From NCBI GenBank assembly GCA_030248065.1, contig JASAMV010001561.1:1-64000 (forward strand): a stretch of 64,000 bases of DNA. Direction: 5' to 3'. The notes below the pieces were generated by a model that did no database searches, was not told the origin of the DNA, and worked only from the letters and a program-made list of their open reading frames with translations. A program made the position numbers and the translations under genes. The stretch is from Rhynchonema sp. JSB1_4 (Eukaryota; Nematoda; Chromadorea; Monhysterida; Xyalidae). Each line of letters begins with the position of its first letter. Position 1 is the stretch's first letter. Shown in pieces: positions 33,993-48,100 of this stretch.

Positions 33993-35132
33993 TCGTGTTT
34001 TTTGAACATATTATAGATGTTTGCGCCAGATAAATGAACCCACGTGTGTTAGGGGTTAGAGGTTGATTGAGAAACTCCTTTTTCTACCAAGTTATTGGTA
34101 ATCTGTTCTTTGTTTTGGCGTAACCTTATGATCGGGTGCAGGACAATCGAGTTTTTATCGTTAGTTCATTACGTATGTATGATAATACAATAATCTCAAT
34201 CGATTGTAGCTGACGGCAACGTTTAAAATAATGGAGTCTGGATTATTTGATGTCGTAATCAAAATTTTATCTAAACTATGTACCTTAGTTGACATGGACT
34301 AGCGTGCTATGCGTAGGTTAAATAAATGCAAAATATCTTGGTATGCAAAAAACGATCGCCCGAAAACAGAGACAGTAATTCGGCAATAATTCACGTCGAT
34401 TGCTGTTTGTGAACACACAACTTATGATGTCTACTGTGCTACAAATCGCTGCATTTTGTTGATGTTTGTTTTGAACTTGATCCCTTCAACAGTCCATCAC
34501 CTGTGTTTTGTTTTTGTACAGCAAGAGCCTGATCCAAGAAACACGCATCTAGTGAAAACTTTCCGTATAATCCGTTTTGCCCCAAAAACATTTTTACTAT
34601 TGAAGCTATAGCAGCTTGCAAGGAGTGCTGTTGCAATTATTCACTGCTCACATTAAATCATCGGCTAGCGTGCGCTCAAATATGGTTCTTGCCTCATGTG
34701 CTCATTCGCATTTCTTGCCTTTCAAGTCGATATGCAATGATTTACATGTACATGCACTGTACGTTGATGTCTGCCAATTTTTAGGTCATTTTTCAGGTTT
34801 TATTTATTGTTCGAGATCTATAAGGCGAAGGCGTCAATACTGTATGGCTGACTGCAGGTGTTTTTGTGACCGATCAGTCAATGGTGCTGGTGGTAACTCA
34901 ACCGTCACAGCGATTAACCTCGTAAAACGTCGAGTTGGGAAAGTCTGCCGATCCAAGGATTTCAAAGATACAAGGCGTGGCGGTGAAAAGGGCAGCACAT
35001 GAATAATAAGCAATTTCTGTTTATCTAGGTCAGAGTCGAGATTTTCTTATATCATTTAAAGTGCTGAGCACACTCACAACAGTACGACAAGCCCAGTTCA
35101 CACACACGCACTCACAGAATTCCAATTTTCAG

Positions 35133-35263
35133 GTATCGCAGGTGTTTAGACTTCATGCCAATGCACCCAAGAATGTCAAGATACTCAGTTTGTCTGCCAA
35201 GATTCACTGTGTGAGCAATCTCTACAAGCATCCAATTCCACTCATAGTCATAACGCCTTTTAG
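35133..35263 (+). CDS. Candidate internal exon, function unknown
   Basis: The acceptor CAATTTTCAG and an end at TTTTAG/GTGACG bound 43 codons including KNVKILSLSAKIHCVSNL. No domain was recognised. It is upstream of the PAN gene start and is not obviously part of it. Confidence 0.28.
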
Positions 35264-36106
35264 GTGACGCTATAATCCCTTTTTGTACCGAATCACCTCT
35301 ACTTGACGCTGTGACTCCAGGTTATTTTCGTATATTTTGCGAACAGTATGCGGTTTTCGGTTGTGATCACACTTATTTTACTGACTTAACTGTTTTTGTA
35401 ACCTCGAGGCGTGATTTTTTGGTTGTGTAACACTGATAGGCCAGTTTTGTTGTGCTTATTCCTCAAACCTCAAATTCACTTACTGTCTCCTACAAGGCCT
35501 TGGTGTATCCTTGAAATGAAGACATTTGTGTAACGTGACCCATTCCGAATGGCAACCCCGCCTATTAATGAGCAATGTGTTTGAAAATCTCAACCGTGCG
35601 TGCGCGTGTATCGCGAAGAACGTCGCGCGCGAAGCGCGAAAATTTCTGAAGGCGTGTGTTAACATGTCACCACATAAGGGATGTCTTTCAAATTGGTATG
35701 TCTTCCGTTTCATCTCACATATCAGGTACTGTCTTCTAAACACGTGTGAGTAAGACGTCGTTTTGTTTTTCGCAAGTTTGCAACCAGCGCGCCTTATTTG
35801 TACGCCTGATCATACAATGCCTGTTGATCAATTAACAGTATTCCACGTTTTTTCCTTCCAATCACTCCCGCTGCGTTCTTCGCGGCCTGACAGGTTACGT
35901 CATGAAACACATGTGTCAGGAATGTTTTTGTGTTCCGTTTCCCGAACAATGTCGGTGTTTTTGGAACTTTATTTCGCAAATTCGCCCTGAACTCGTGAAA
36001 TGCAAAACTGCAGTATACATACAGTGTATGCAGGCACTTTGAATGTTGTTGTCAACTTCATGGTCGAGATGAAAATAACGCAACGGATATGACGAATGTA
36101 CTTTTT

Positions 36107-36140
36107 CAGATTTATTGAATTTCATCAAAATCGGATCGCG
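36107..36140 (+). promoter_or_regulatory. Acceptor-like site before the PAN start codon
   Basis: CTTTTTCAG ends 31 nt before the ATG. It could be the acceptor for a 5' UTR intron or a spliced-leader trans-splice site. Sequence alone cannot tell which. Confidence 0.4.
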
Positions 36141-39100
36141 ATGAAACTCAACCTGCAATCTGTAATATTAATATTCAGCGCTGTGCTGCTGAGGATAGCT
36201 CAATCAGGTCCGTCTAGCTCTCGCCAAAATGACGCAACGAAGGCTATATACATTTAGTTGACGCGGAAATATGTCCATTTTAGCCCCACCCTGTGATGGC
36301 CGTGTCGCGTTCCACGCTCAGTTCCTGCAACGACACACAGCCGACAGGGTTGAGGTTTATTTCACGAAACGCAACGTCGACAGCGTTGACCAGTGCGCCA
36401 GATTCTGTTGGGGCACCATGTTCTGCTGGTCGGTTTTTTCCAAATTGTTTACATTTTTTGATTATTTGCAAAATTATTTTTCAAAAAATTATTTACATTT
36501 TAATCTTATGTGATGTTAATGTAAACTGTTCGAAACTCACAAGTGGCATCCTGTTTTGCGTTTGAAGCATACGAAGCCACACGTTCATATGAAATGCTAT
36601 TATTGATGGCAGCCAGCTCACTTGAACCATATCGCGGTGGTCACTAGTGCATGGCGGCCATGAAACAATCAGTACAATGCCAAGCCGATATTGATGCAAT
36701 GTTGTGCGGCTTAGTTTTACCTGGGGCTATAATATACAACCGTGGAGAGAAACCTGTGTGGAACCGTACTCAACAGGAAGTTCTGTAACCACACCAATAG
36801 CTTTTGCGAACCATATATTGCAGGTCGGCTCTATATGACGCGCAGGCACGCACCTGTTCCATATCGTACACATATCGCGCTTCGTGCTACTTCATTAACG
36901 ATATCAGGGCGCAGGATTTTGCTGGCTCGGCCACCGTCGTCGCGTTGCACTGTCTCAGATGCGAGGGCGTCTACAGTTAGTCTTGAATTTAGTTTTTTAA
37001 TCGTGTTTTGTGGTTTTATCGGTTTTTATTGGTGTTTATGGCTATTTACGTGTTTCTCATCGCATGACATTGTCCTTCGCAGATGTTGCCAGTAATAATT
37101 TCCTTGTTCTCGTCAGACTTATCCTTTTTCTTCGAATCTGCCCGGCTGTCGCTAAACTTTTGCAGATATAAATGTCCGTACATATGTGTACATTTGCTCA
37201 ATTAAGCGACCCTGCTCGTCTGTGATACGTTGTTTCATATTCTCACGTTCAAAAAATACTTCAAGTCGATATGTTCCAGAATTCCACAGTCAAGACCGTC
37301 GCAGTCTGATGGCGCAACGACAGGAGAAAGTGCTCATCAACGACAACAGTTCGTGGAAGATTGAAGCAGTTGTGACAGAGAGGGCGAAACCATCGACCAC
37401 GCCGCTTGCTGCCACCACTACAACAACAACGCCGACAGAGACGGTAAAAACTGATCGAACTTAGTTTTCAGTGTCGAGATTTGCTTCACATGAAATGTGA
37501 ATTCCCGTTTGGCATATAATTTGATTAACTAGGTTTTTGGCTGTGTTTCTCAGACAGTAATTTTCAATGTCAGCTCATTGCTGTTAGTCCCCTCTTTGTC
37601 AATATATTTCATGTGTGAAGCTTCTTCTACCTCTTCTGCTGACTGTGAATCCTCTCTTGACCTGAGAACGGAAATCTTTCCATTTAGACCCCCACCCCAC
37701 ACACAACCACCACCTTCACCTCTACAACAACTTGGCCCTTCAACTGGGTGAACAACAGGGTAAAGTTCTTCGGCACGCGCACCACAACCACTGAGGGGTA
37801 CCAGGTACACCGATCCAGCCCTCTTCAGTCGAAAATTTTTCAGTCGTTGTAACGTTTCACCTCCACAATTAACAGTGATCCTCATTATAGTGACCATTTT
37901 TATTGACTTGACCGACTGCTTCCTACCTTTCTGCAGACTTTTAGCCCCTGAAGCAGCCATAACGTGTCACTGTAATGATGGTACACTGCACACAGCGTTA
38001 ATTTCCTTTCCTTTCCTTTCTCTTCTGTCTAACTTGTGCATGACTTTAGCCTATTGTGCCCTTTATTTCTATCCTGACACTTTGCAACTTTACTGTCCTC
38101 TAACGCACTAATAAAATGATAACACCTTACCCTGCTCGAACTGATAACCTGGGATTAGATAGTGGTTGGAGTGTGTCATTAATAGTGATTGGTCTAACAT
38201 CTTTGTACAGTCAGCATGGTGATATTATTGCCTTAATCTGTTGCGTGGAAATTCGAGACCTCTGATGGTGAAGGGTAACCTGTACATTCGTTTTCGTGAT
38301 TTTAAACTCCCTCCCTCCCACCCGAACATCCCGAAATTCCAAAAAAGACAGACGGCGTTTTATTGATACTTGAGTCTTGTTTGTGTGATTACTTGCGTGG
38401 AGACGGAAGCGTTTGGCCAGAAATAAATCTTGATGAACCAGGCTCATCCGGATCTCGAAACTAAGTGGGAACATAGAACAACACCCGAGCCTTAGCACAC
38501 AATGTCCAAACCTCGCGCAAAGATTTGCTTGAACCAGAACGATGCGCACTGGCACAGCATGGATTTCACTCTTTCACGACCGGCCCAAGCCCACCCAGAT
38601 GCACAGGTCAGTTCCTACCTGTTCCCACCCAAACTTACCTATGTAAACATTATCCTCAAAACGACGGAGAGTTTTAGATCACGATTGGCATTTTGTGCCT
38701 TGTCTTGTTTCATTCCAACACACAGGTGCTCGTTCCTTACCACAACACAGTCCGTTGTCCAACAGCGTCACGGCATGAAGTCTTGTTGTTATCATTTTGG
38801 TCGTAATAAAGTATTTTTAGTTGCTACATACACGTCATAGCAACTTATTAAGTAGTCACTAAATTTACCACTAACCGAAAACCAATCTATAAAATAAACA
38901 GGTCCCACCCGGATTGGAGGACTTGGCAGCAGAAGAATCATCATCAGAAGAATATCGATATTCCTCATCGAATGTTGAGAATGTTGAGCCTCGTGTCGCC
39001 TCAGTAAGCGCGTCAAAGTCAAGAGAACAATATGTGGAAGTGCCCGGTTAGAATTGGATTTTATTGTGATTCTGATCTTTTCGGATACATATCTTGGCCC

Positions 39101-42100
39101 ATCCAGTTGTCTCACAACAGTGCATTCCGTCGTGAATATTGGACATTAATATTCTTTCCCTATGAAGATATTTACTGTTAGGGCGATCGCCAACGTGGTG
39201 GTTCGTCATGGGCAGGGTAGACGACCGTTCCCGCCTCATGTTTAACAACAAATCGCATCAGCAAGAAATTGCCATCATAAACCTACTGGGATTACAATCC
39301 GTTTTTTGGCAGACACCAATTATGGCTCAATCATTTGCATCCTGATCACAAGCGCCACCTCACAGCGTTGACCGGCCGCTATAAAGAGGGTGGACTGTAA
39401 ATGATTAGCATTGCAGGTGTTGTCAAAGTGATCACCCCCACACCGAGCACGACCACGACTCCGTCGCCTGTCGCTGTGCCGGAACCGGAACCAATCCAGG
39501 AACCAGAACCGGAACCAACAGCATCATCATCGTCGCGTTATAGTAACAAAAACAACAATGAACTAATCGAGAATGTTAAACAACAGACGAATCTGGTGGC
39601 GTCAAAACCAATTTGGGTGCAGAATTCGGCACGAAGCGATAACAGTAATGATAATAATGCGGTCACCAGCACAACCACCAGGTACCTATAGAGAGGAAAG
39701 TATATGTCACCTTAATCAACCTTGAGAAACCTAATTTTAATTAAATGTTGCTTAGTTAATTGTGTCCCAGAATTTCTCAGGTCAGAAAATCGTCGCAATC
39801 AATTTATACATATTTGGTGCACTGCAGTATATGTAGGTATGTATGTACTATACGTACGTGTGAACGGAACAAAACGTTTTCCAGCTCCTCCCCCCGCACT
39901 GGAGCAACTCGGTTTGGATTCGAACAATATGGCCTCTTCAAAAATTTACCAAATTTGGGAGGGGGTCTGACTTGGACTGGGAATCGTCAAGTTTGTAAAA
40001 ACATCTTTTGTGCTTTTCCTTCAATTCCAGGTTCACCACTCCACCTCAACTTCCACCCAAAACGAATCGGGCGGCACTCGTGCAGCACGCTGCGCTCGAG
40101 ACCGTTGTTGGACCTTCGCTGGGTATGGGGTTGCTCCAAGTTTTGCTATTTTTTCAGATGAGAAATAATTATTATTTTTCAAAAATAATTTCCAGTTCCC
40201 GAGCCATGCTTCAAACCGTTCGCCAATCAAATGCTCGTTAATTCGGCGCTGGCACTTGAGAAGGACATTTCGCTGCAAACCTGTCAATGTTTGTGCATCA
40301 GCAGTTGGAGCACCAGACGGTATGTGCATCATGTTGGTTTTGTCCAAGAAAGGACACAGAGAAACAACTGATAGCACTGAGCTGTGGATGTCAGACATAC
40401 CAACAGGTTTTAGGGCTGGTCCTTGACTGTCCATCTATCTGAATGAGACCCAATTCAGCCGTGTCGGAACAGCTAACGCTCTCCACGCGTCATAGGCGTT
40501 TGCACGTGCCCACCAAGCACACCCACTCCACATACACGTTGATATCTGAGTCGGCTTTTCATTGACTTTGGTACCCAACTCTATAACCTGTAATCGCAAT
40601 GTTCCACGGCAACATGGCTGAAATATGTATGTACTGTATGCACGTTTACCGACTGCGTAGACGTACAGTATACTTAATGCTTGCGGCGAAATGTTGGTTA
40701 CTATTTTCGAACACGAATACACAGCTCTGCGCACATGGTATCAATTCAAATCTTTCCAGCAAATTCAAAAACAATTCAAATAACCATCTGCAGCTATTCG
40801 GGCCAGTGCCACAGTATTCAGTATTCACCCGCTCGCCGTGAGTGCACCATCAACGAGCACAGTCACACCAGCGGACAACAACAGCTGTTGCACGTGCCGA
40901 ATACCTGGCAGCACGTTGACATGACCTATTACGATTTCCCGTGCTTTTCGTCGGGTAGGGATGAGATTTGATTTTGTGGCCACAGTTCTGTAAATAGGTG
41001 CTGAGCAAGAGCATAAGAGCAGAGCTCGAACGGGACCCAGATCCGGAGAATTTCAATATCGATAAAATCCCAAAATCCCGATCCCGATTAATATTCGGAT
41101 CCCGATCCAGCATTCTCATCGGGGTTATAGACCTTATAAAGCGGAATTGCTTTCACACGTTTTATATTACGCAAAAATAAGTTTGAGAATATAAGAGAAA
41201 ATAAGAGAAATAGGAAGAAAATTTGGCCGAAGGCCAGTCTGGTCATGTTTGCTGGTACAGTCAATTTCTACTATTATTTATGAAAAACTGCAAAACCTGC
41301 GATCCCGATCCGGAAAAGAATTCCAACAACAACAAGCAACCCCGTTCAAGTACACTGATCATCTCGCTCGGCACATAGATACAGTAACTCAGCTCGTATT
41401 TATTACTCTATACTCTTTATCTTCAGATTTCGAACGCACCCAATTTCTGCTGAATCGTTGTCAAGGCAAAGTACCCGGTCCAGGTCAGAGTGGACGCGAT
41501 TTGGAGCGCAGCATAATGGGCGCACAGTTTGTGAGGGATGAAGCGGTGAACACGCAGATTGGTGAGTTAGCGTTTGTGTGGCGCAGTGGTGCATGCTTCT
41601 GGCGCACAGGTCAACTGCGACGGGTTCAGACCCTATTGAGGAAATCGACAAAAACGCGTGCGTGGCGCAGTGGAGCGTGCGTCGTGCGTACAGTAGGTAA
41701 ATTGTGACGGGTTCGAATCCTGTCGATGATCATTCACATTTCAGGTGACACGTGCTACGAGCAACTGGACGGTTTCACGATGCGCGAAGTCGGACGAACT
41801 TTGACCACCAAACACACCACACTGGAACAGTGCAGGTGCATATGTGCCATCAGTCTCATCAGATATGGACTTGCGTGCAGAGCCGCGTTGTACAGGTTGG
41901 TTTTCAGTGTCAACAAATAAATTTTACGAGAAAACCATCTGATCAGGTAGTTCTTTGAAACATTCTTTTTTTGGGTTGTGTACGTGAGCGATGATGCATT
42001 CGCACTGAGGCGGTGTGAAGTGCAAGCGCATGACATTGCGTTCCGCACGCAGATCGGGGCTTAGTGCATTGCAACCAATACTTTACTGGTGCACTACCTG

Positions 42101-45100
42101 TGATGGCTCTGCCCTCTCCATGCACGGTTGTGACATAGAGCTGTGTTTTTCATTTCTGACGCAGTGATAGCAAGTGTGTATGGGTTTGCTTTAAACGTAT
42201 ACGAAGCCATCTTTTGTGCACAAGTGATTTCGGATTGGTGACGTGCGTTCCCTTGCAACTCACATACATAATAGGAACATATACATGCACATAGGTGTGC
42301 TTTTTATAACGAAATTCTCCACAACATTCCAGATACGCATATGGTAAATGTACCCTGATGACCGTTGACCGTATGAACCGGCCGGACCTGCTGCAAAAGT
42401 TGCCAGTCGGCGAAACTGATGTCTACGTGGGCAAAACGTGCAAAGGTGACGGCAGAATTGGGACTAAGGGTGATTGATATTCACGAAAGGGTGGGGTGGA
42501 GAGTTGGGTGGAAAGTTCAGTGGAAGTTCAATGCAATGGATACGGTAGCCTGGAAACATTGCACACCTTGAAGCAAACCTTGACGTGTGTGTTCCTGTGT
42601 GTGTGGGCAAACTGTATTCCTGTGGTGAACAAACACGCGTGCCTGTGTTGTGCAAACCCAGTTTGGTTGGGAGGTTGTGGTGTTTCCAATGTTTTTGCGT
42701 GCCAAAATGGAGCGCTGGCGTTCCAGCCAACTTTCCACTGGACTTTCCACTCAACTCTCCCCCTTCGTTGCGTTAATATCAGCCCAACACGTAAAAATGT
42801 ATCTGTCACGAAAGGTGGAACGATGCAATTCAATACACCTTGATTATTGATTTCAGAAGAATCGGCCGCCTCGCAATACGTGGCCGCTTACAACCAAATG
42901 TGCGGATTTGGTGGTCTGCTGGACAGCACTAGGGATCACGTGCTCACGCCTGAGAATCATGGAAGTGTGAACACGTTTAGGTAAGCAAACTAGTTAAGGG
43001 CGCGGCCATGCAAACGTGGGCGCGGGTCGGAAAAATAATCTATGTCCCAGACCCGCTCAGCGTTTGCATGGCCGCACTTGTGGGTCGCGGTTTGCGGGTC
43101 ACTCGAAACATTTATTGGCTGCAAACACACAAAAATGAACTTTTCGCCAAAAAAAAACTAAAAAAATACAGAAATTTAACGGATTCGGCAAAAAAGGGAT
43201 CCGTGCTTGTCTCAGTCGCTTCCTTATACATAGATAGAAAACAATGAGTTTTCTGACAAGAAATTTGCTTTGGAGGAGTCGAAGTAATCGCGTGAGGCAC
43301 GTAATACTGACCTAATAATAACTTACTCTTAATTTTGGACTCGCGGGATATTTGGTCGATCAGGCCGGGCCTCCCAAATCCGGCCCGATTCCAAACTCTG
43401 CTACGTTGATTGGTTCCTTTTCAGTAACGTCTGGACGCAGAATCGTGGTGTGATCGACACGAACAATGAAGCGAAATCGAAACAATCGGATTCATCCGAA
43501 GAAGTGGTAGTTGAGACAACAACACCGACCACCACAACGACCAGCACAACCACAACCGGTAAGCATGACCAGAACTCATTGTTCGAACACGTAAAGTTAA
43601 CGTAAAGCATAATGAAACCGTCAGTTCGTGCGTTGCTTCTGGGGTCACGTGGCGGCCGCGTGGTGCATTCGCACTGACGATGACCTGATGCACCGCCCCG
43701 TGTCTGTGAGAGCAGGTCCAGACGGGCAACGAAAAACACATACTCATACATTTTTTTTGCAAACGGTCTTTGGCTGTTCGTTTCTCGAGCTCTGCAATCG
43801 TAGGCGGGGCGGTGCACCAGGTCACCGTCAGTGCGATTGTATGCATCACGTCACAGACTTTAATTCAATGACTTCACTCAAACTGGCTGACTTGTGATTT
43901 CAATTGCATTCTGAATTGCACGGTATTTTCGTGAACACGCGTGGCTATTTTCAGCAGCCACCACCACGCCAGCCGCAACAACATCGACAACAACAACTAC
44001 AACCACGCCTTCAACTACGACCACTACCAGTAAGTTGTGCTTATTTTTAAACTTTTTTCAGCAGCTCAACTTTTTGGAAATAATACCGAGTTGGCCGACA
44101 ATCTTGAATTCTATGAATATTTTTTTCAGCGTGATCGATAAAATAAGAGAGTTAAAGAAACACTTTACAAAGAGGGTAGTCTCTAACCCCATATTCCAGC
44201 GACCACCGCGATCCCAACCACAATTTCAACTACAAGTACAACCACCCGTCGTTACACCCCTCGACATCAATCTACAACCAGTAACCTATGGCAGGACTTC
44301 GGATGGAGGTCCACTAGTCCATTGGTGACCACACGTGGGCATAATGCACCTTATACGGTAGGTGGCATAATGTGTAACATTAGAATATTAATCCCGTGTG
44401 TGTATAAGAACAAGCAATATTTGCTTATATTGTATAATACTTGTTCCACATAAACGTCACAGCGTCTGGTAGCTCTGAAACAGAATTTTGCATCCCATGT
44501 GACACACAAAACTTGCGCACAAAAGCGTAAGCAACAGTTCTGCATGCCGCACTAATATTCAGAAATTGGGACGAACTATTTCGGCAACACAATTACTCAG
44601 CTGTTTTCCGAAGAAAGCAACCGTCCAAAGAAAGTCTGTGAAAACAGGTCGTATTATTTCTAATACACCGCAACACACGTACTGGGATTCTGAGCTTTAT
44701 AGTCCACGTGTAACATCAGCTCTGGTTGCGTTGTGTTGATGTGGGGCAGAGGCAGAACCAGTGCGCAGCAACTTACAACGCAGCAGCAGAATAAATACCA
44801 TCACTGTTTTGGCTGATTTTTTTGTTAACCTAAAACAACGAATAACTAAACTCACGAAAATTGCACACACTAAAGAAAAAATTAGTGCATCGAAAAGATT
44901 AGTCGCATCATAGCAGGTACTACTACCGTTGGAATGGAATAAAAGCATGCTATTTTTGTATTATTTTGTGGCTGAATTGGAAGACCAATTGACCAACGCA
45001 AAAGCTGCGCTCCTACATACGTGTAACGACTGTGGTCATTTACGTATCGCTAGAATGAGTTGATAATGACTCCAGCTTTCTTGCGCACACTGTTCCGCGC

Positions 45101-48100
45101 CACAGCCTGTGCAAAATAAAAGCGCACTGAGAATGTTTTGAACCTGCCAATTAACTTGATGATTCATAGAACGTATTTATCGTCAGCTAGCCAAGCGAAA
45201 TTGTTTTAACCTGTTTTCACAGAATTCTTTTGACGGCTCTTCTTTTCGGAGATAAGCTGAAAATTAAGCTGCAACTAAACCATCAAGTCATGTTGCTGTT
45301 GCGGAATATTTATAAAAAGGTCACTTCTAAACGTTTAGGCAGACCTCCAAATAACAAATCTTCATTCAGGTTCCCTCATACCTGGCGCTTCCCCCGCCGC
45401 ATGCCCGCAATGATAACCAGCCAGGCGTGCCCAGGCAGCAGCGAACCGCGGCCGAAGTTTGCTTCACGGAATACAGACAGCACATTCTCAAAGGTGCAAT
45501 TAGTGCGTTTTTTTGGGTAAAACTGCAATTTTTGCTCACAATTTAAGAAAATTCAGGTTTGGCCTCTGGCGTGGCGACAAATATTCGTCTAGATGAATGC
45601 CAGTGTCACTGTGTGCACTCCAGGGAGCTCTATGGATTCGCATGCAGGAGTATTTTGGTGAGTTCTGATAAAATATAATTATAAAAAATGTTCGGTTGTC
45701 GGATTGGCTTCATCATGACGACAGTATATACACACTAAAATTTATTGTCACATTTGTAAGACAACAAAAAATCGACATAATATATCTTGCATAGTTTTGT
45801 AACGGAATGTGGTGCTTTTGGTCAAGTGCATTGTGTGTAATCTATTTTTGGAAGATATGGCCACCCGATTCATTTGGAAAAGTTTATTATCTCTGACCAC
45901 GACCACACCACTATTTTACTATTGTTCATTATGGGATACCGAGCCCTGACCTGATGCTTCAGCCTCGATATGTAATCCAGATTGCTGTTCGTTCGCTTTC
46001 TCTTTCATTGGTTTCTAACGAACCAAATTTTATTTTTGGGAAAATCTTTCTTTTTTTGAAAGATTTATGGCATTCAACAGCATGCGTTCGAACAGTCCCA
46101 ATCCATGTCCTAATTGCTAAAATCGTCTCGTGATGTTTCAAAGGTTTGATGAAAATAACCATTAAGCGTCATGACATTTTTCTTTCTTGTTGCTGGGGTG
46201 CGCGCATTGGAGGTTTGGGGTGTGAAAACTTCGGCACACTGAAGTAATATTATTGGCTGGATTTAAAGAAACACAGTGATCATTCAGACGAGTTAGATGA
46301 ACAACAACAATACATGGTTCTGTGGCAACATGGACCTAGACACAAACAACATGGGTCTGGAAACAGGCAACATAGACCTGGGAATCAGTGGCGGATCCAA
46401 CTTTCGGCGAGGGGGTAAAGCCCAATTCGTTTTTATCCACTGCCTGTTTCATTTTTTAAAAATCGTTTTTTTATCCAGTGCTGCTTGTTTGTACACCTGG
46501 TGCGATTTTGTGCTGAATACCATACGAAGTACATATGTATGAGCACGCATGCGTAGCGCGCGAAAATTTTGTCCTTTTTTCACGCACGATCGCCAAATCT
46601 CGTGGAAATGGGTGTCTCTGACGCGATTTTGGGCCTTTGAAGTGTATTTTAGCAAAAATCCTGCGATTTAACAGTTTTTTATCCTTCTTTTCTCCGATAT
46701 GGTGCCCCCTTCAGGAATGCCCCTTGGATCCGCTACATCTTCGGGATTGGATCCGACTTCTTTTTTTGGTCACGTTCGATTTTTGCATTGTTTGCCATTA
46801 AGACTTACCGGAGCCACTAATTTCGACCAGCGTAAATTGTTCCTCGACCTAAAATGAACAAGTAAAAAACTCGCTCAAATTAATGACGGTAACAAAAACG
46901 ACACGTGGCCAAAAGTCTGATCTGTTCCGATAGCCAAATTTGATATATGGTATCAATTTTTTAAAATGTTCCCTGCACTGATCAGTGATGTTACATAAGC
47001 ACTATAAGTGCGATTCGTGACGTAGCTCTTTTTTAACCACTATTAATGTAAATAACACTATTTTTGGCCAAATCATCGGTCTTGAATGGTTTGAAGCCTT
47101 TTTCTGCCATTATTCTGGTCCTCCGAGTCCACTGAAGTTCTTCATTTTGAATCAGCGTCATTTTTTCGTGTTGGACGTGTGTTGTAATCAGTGATGTTGC
47201 ATACGCGCTATATAAAAAAGGTCACTGATTCTAGTTAATTTTCTTTTCTAATTCAAAAATTGAATACTTTTTTGGCCAAATCATCATTTTTTGATTGATT
47301 TGAGTGATGTTGCATGCGTGCTAATATTCGAATTAATTTTCTCTTTCATAAAACATATTTTTTTGGACAAACCATCAATTTTTTGAATGGTTTGAAGCCT
47401 TTTTCTGCCATTATTCTAGTCCTCCGAGTCCACTGAAGTTCTTCAATTTGAATCACCATCACTTTTTCGTGTTGGACGTGTGTGCTAATCAGTGATGTTG
47501 CATATGCGCTATATAAAAAAGATCACTGATTCTGGTTCACTTTCTTATACTCCTGCAAAACAAAAATTGCATACTATTTGGCCAAATCATCATTTTTTGA
47601 TTGATTTGAGTGATGTTGCATGCGTCCAGGGTTGAAAAAAAATTTTTTTTATTAGAGCACTGTTTTTAAAAAAAAACACAAAATTATTTTTTTTTTGAAA
47701 AAATTTTTTTAATTAGAAAAAGTAGCGCAAACGTCGTTTCAGGTGAAATGGAGGCGCTACACAAAAATTTTTGAAAACTCAAAATTTTTCGTCACGTGAC
47801 CCCTCCCGTGGGGTCATCAACGCATGTACGAAGGCGATTCGGTTATTCTAACAGGATCTGAACGTGACGTGGGCTCGACACGACCATTTTATTATCAGTG
47901 TTTGTCGGTAGTATAAATATCACGCGGACGTGGTGGCGGGCGACTAATTGCGTAGATTGTCGAAGAATACTAAATTTCACGTGCCAAACATAGATGATAA
48001 TGATTCAACGACCATAGGAAACGATTACCGTTTATGTATTGTAGCTGGTAAAGTTCTGATCAAAGGAGTGATGTACCGGAGAATTCCAAATATGCTCCTC

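Larger units (their letters stand above)
30411..36140. other. Spacer upstream of the PAN gene
   Basis: No repeat family or RNA gene was recognised over most of this stretch. Two isolated exon candidates (33805-33992 and 35133-35263) are listed separately. A GCGC/CGCGAAAATTT motif typical of the local MITEs occurs near 35.62 kb. Confidence 0.4.

Noticed and set aside
37981..38035. CTTTC-rich run as a functional element
   Set aside because: Simple pyrimidine repeat near an intron, no further signal.
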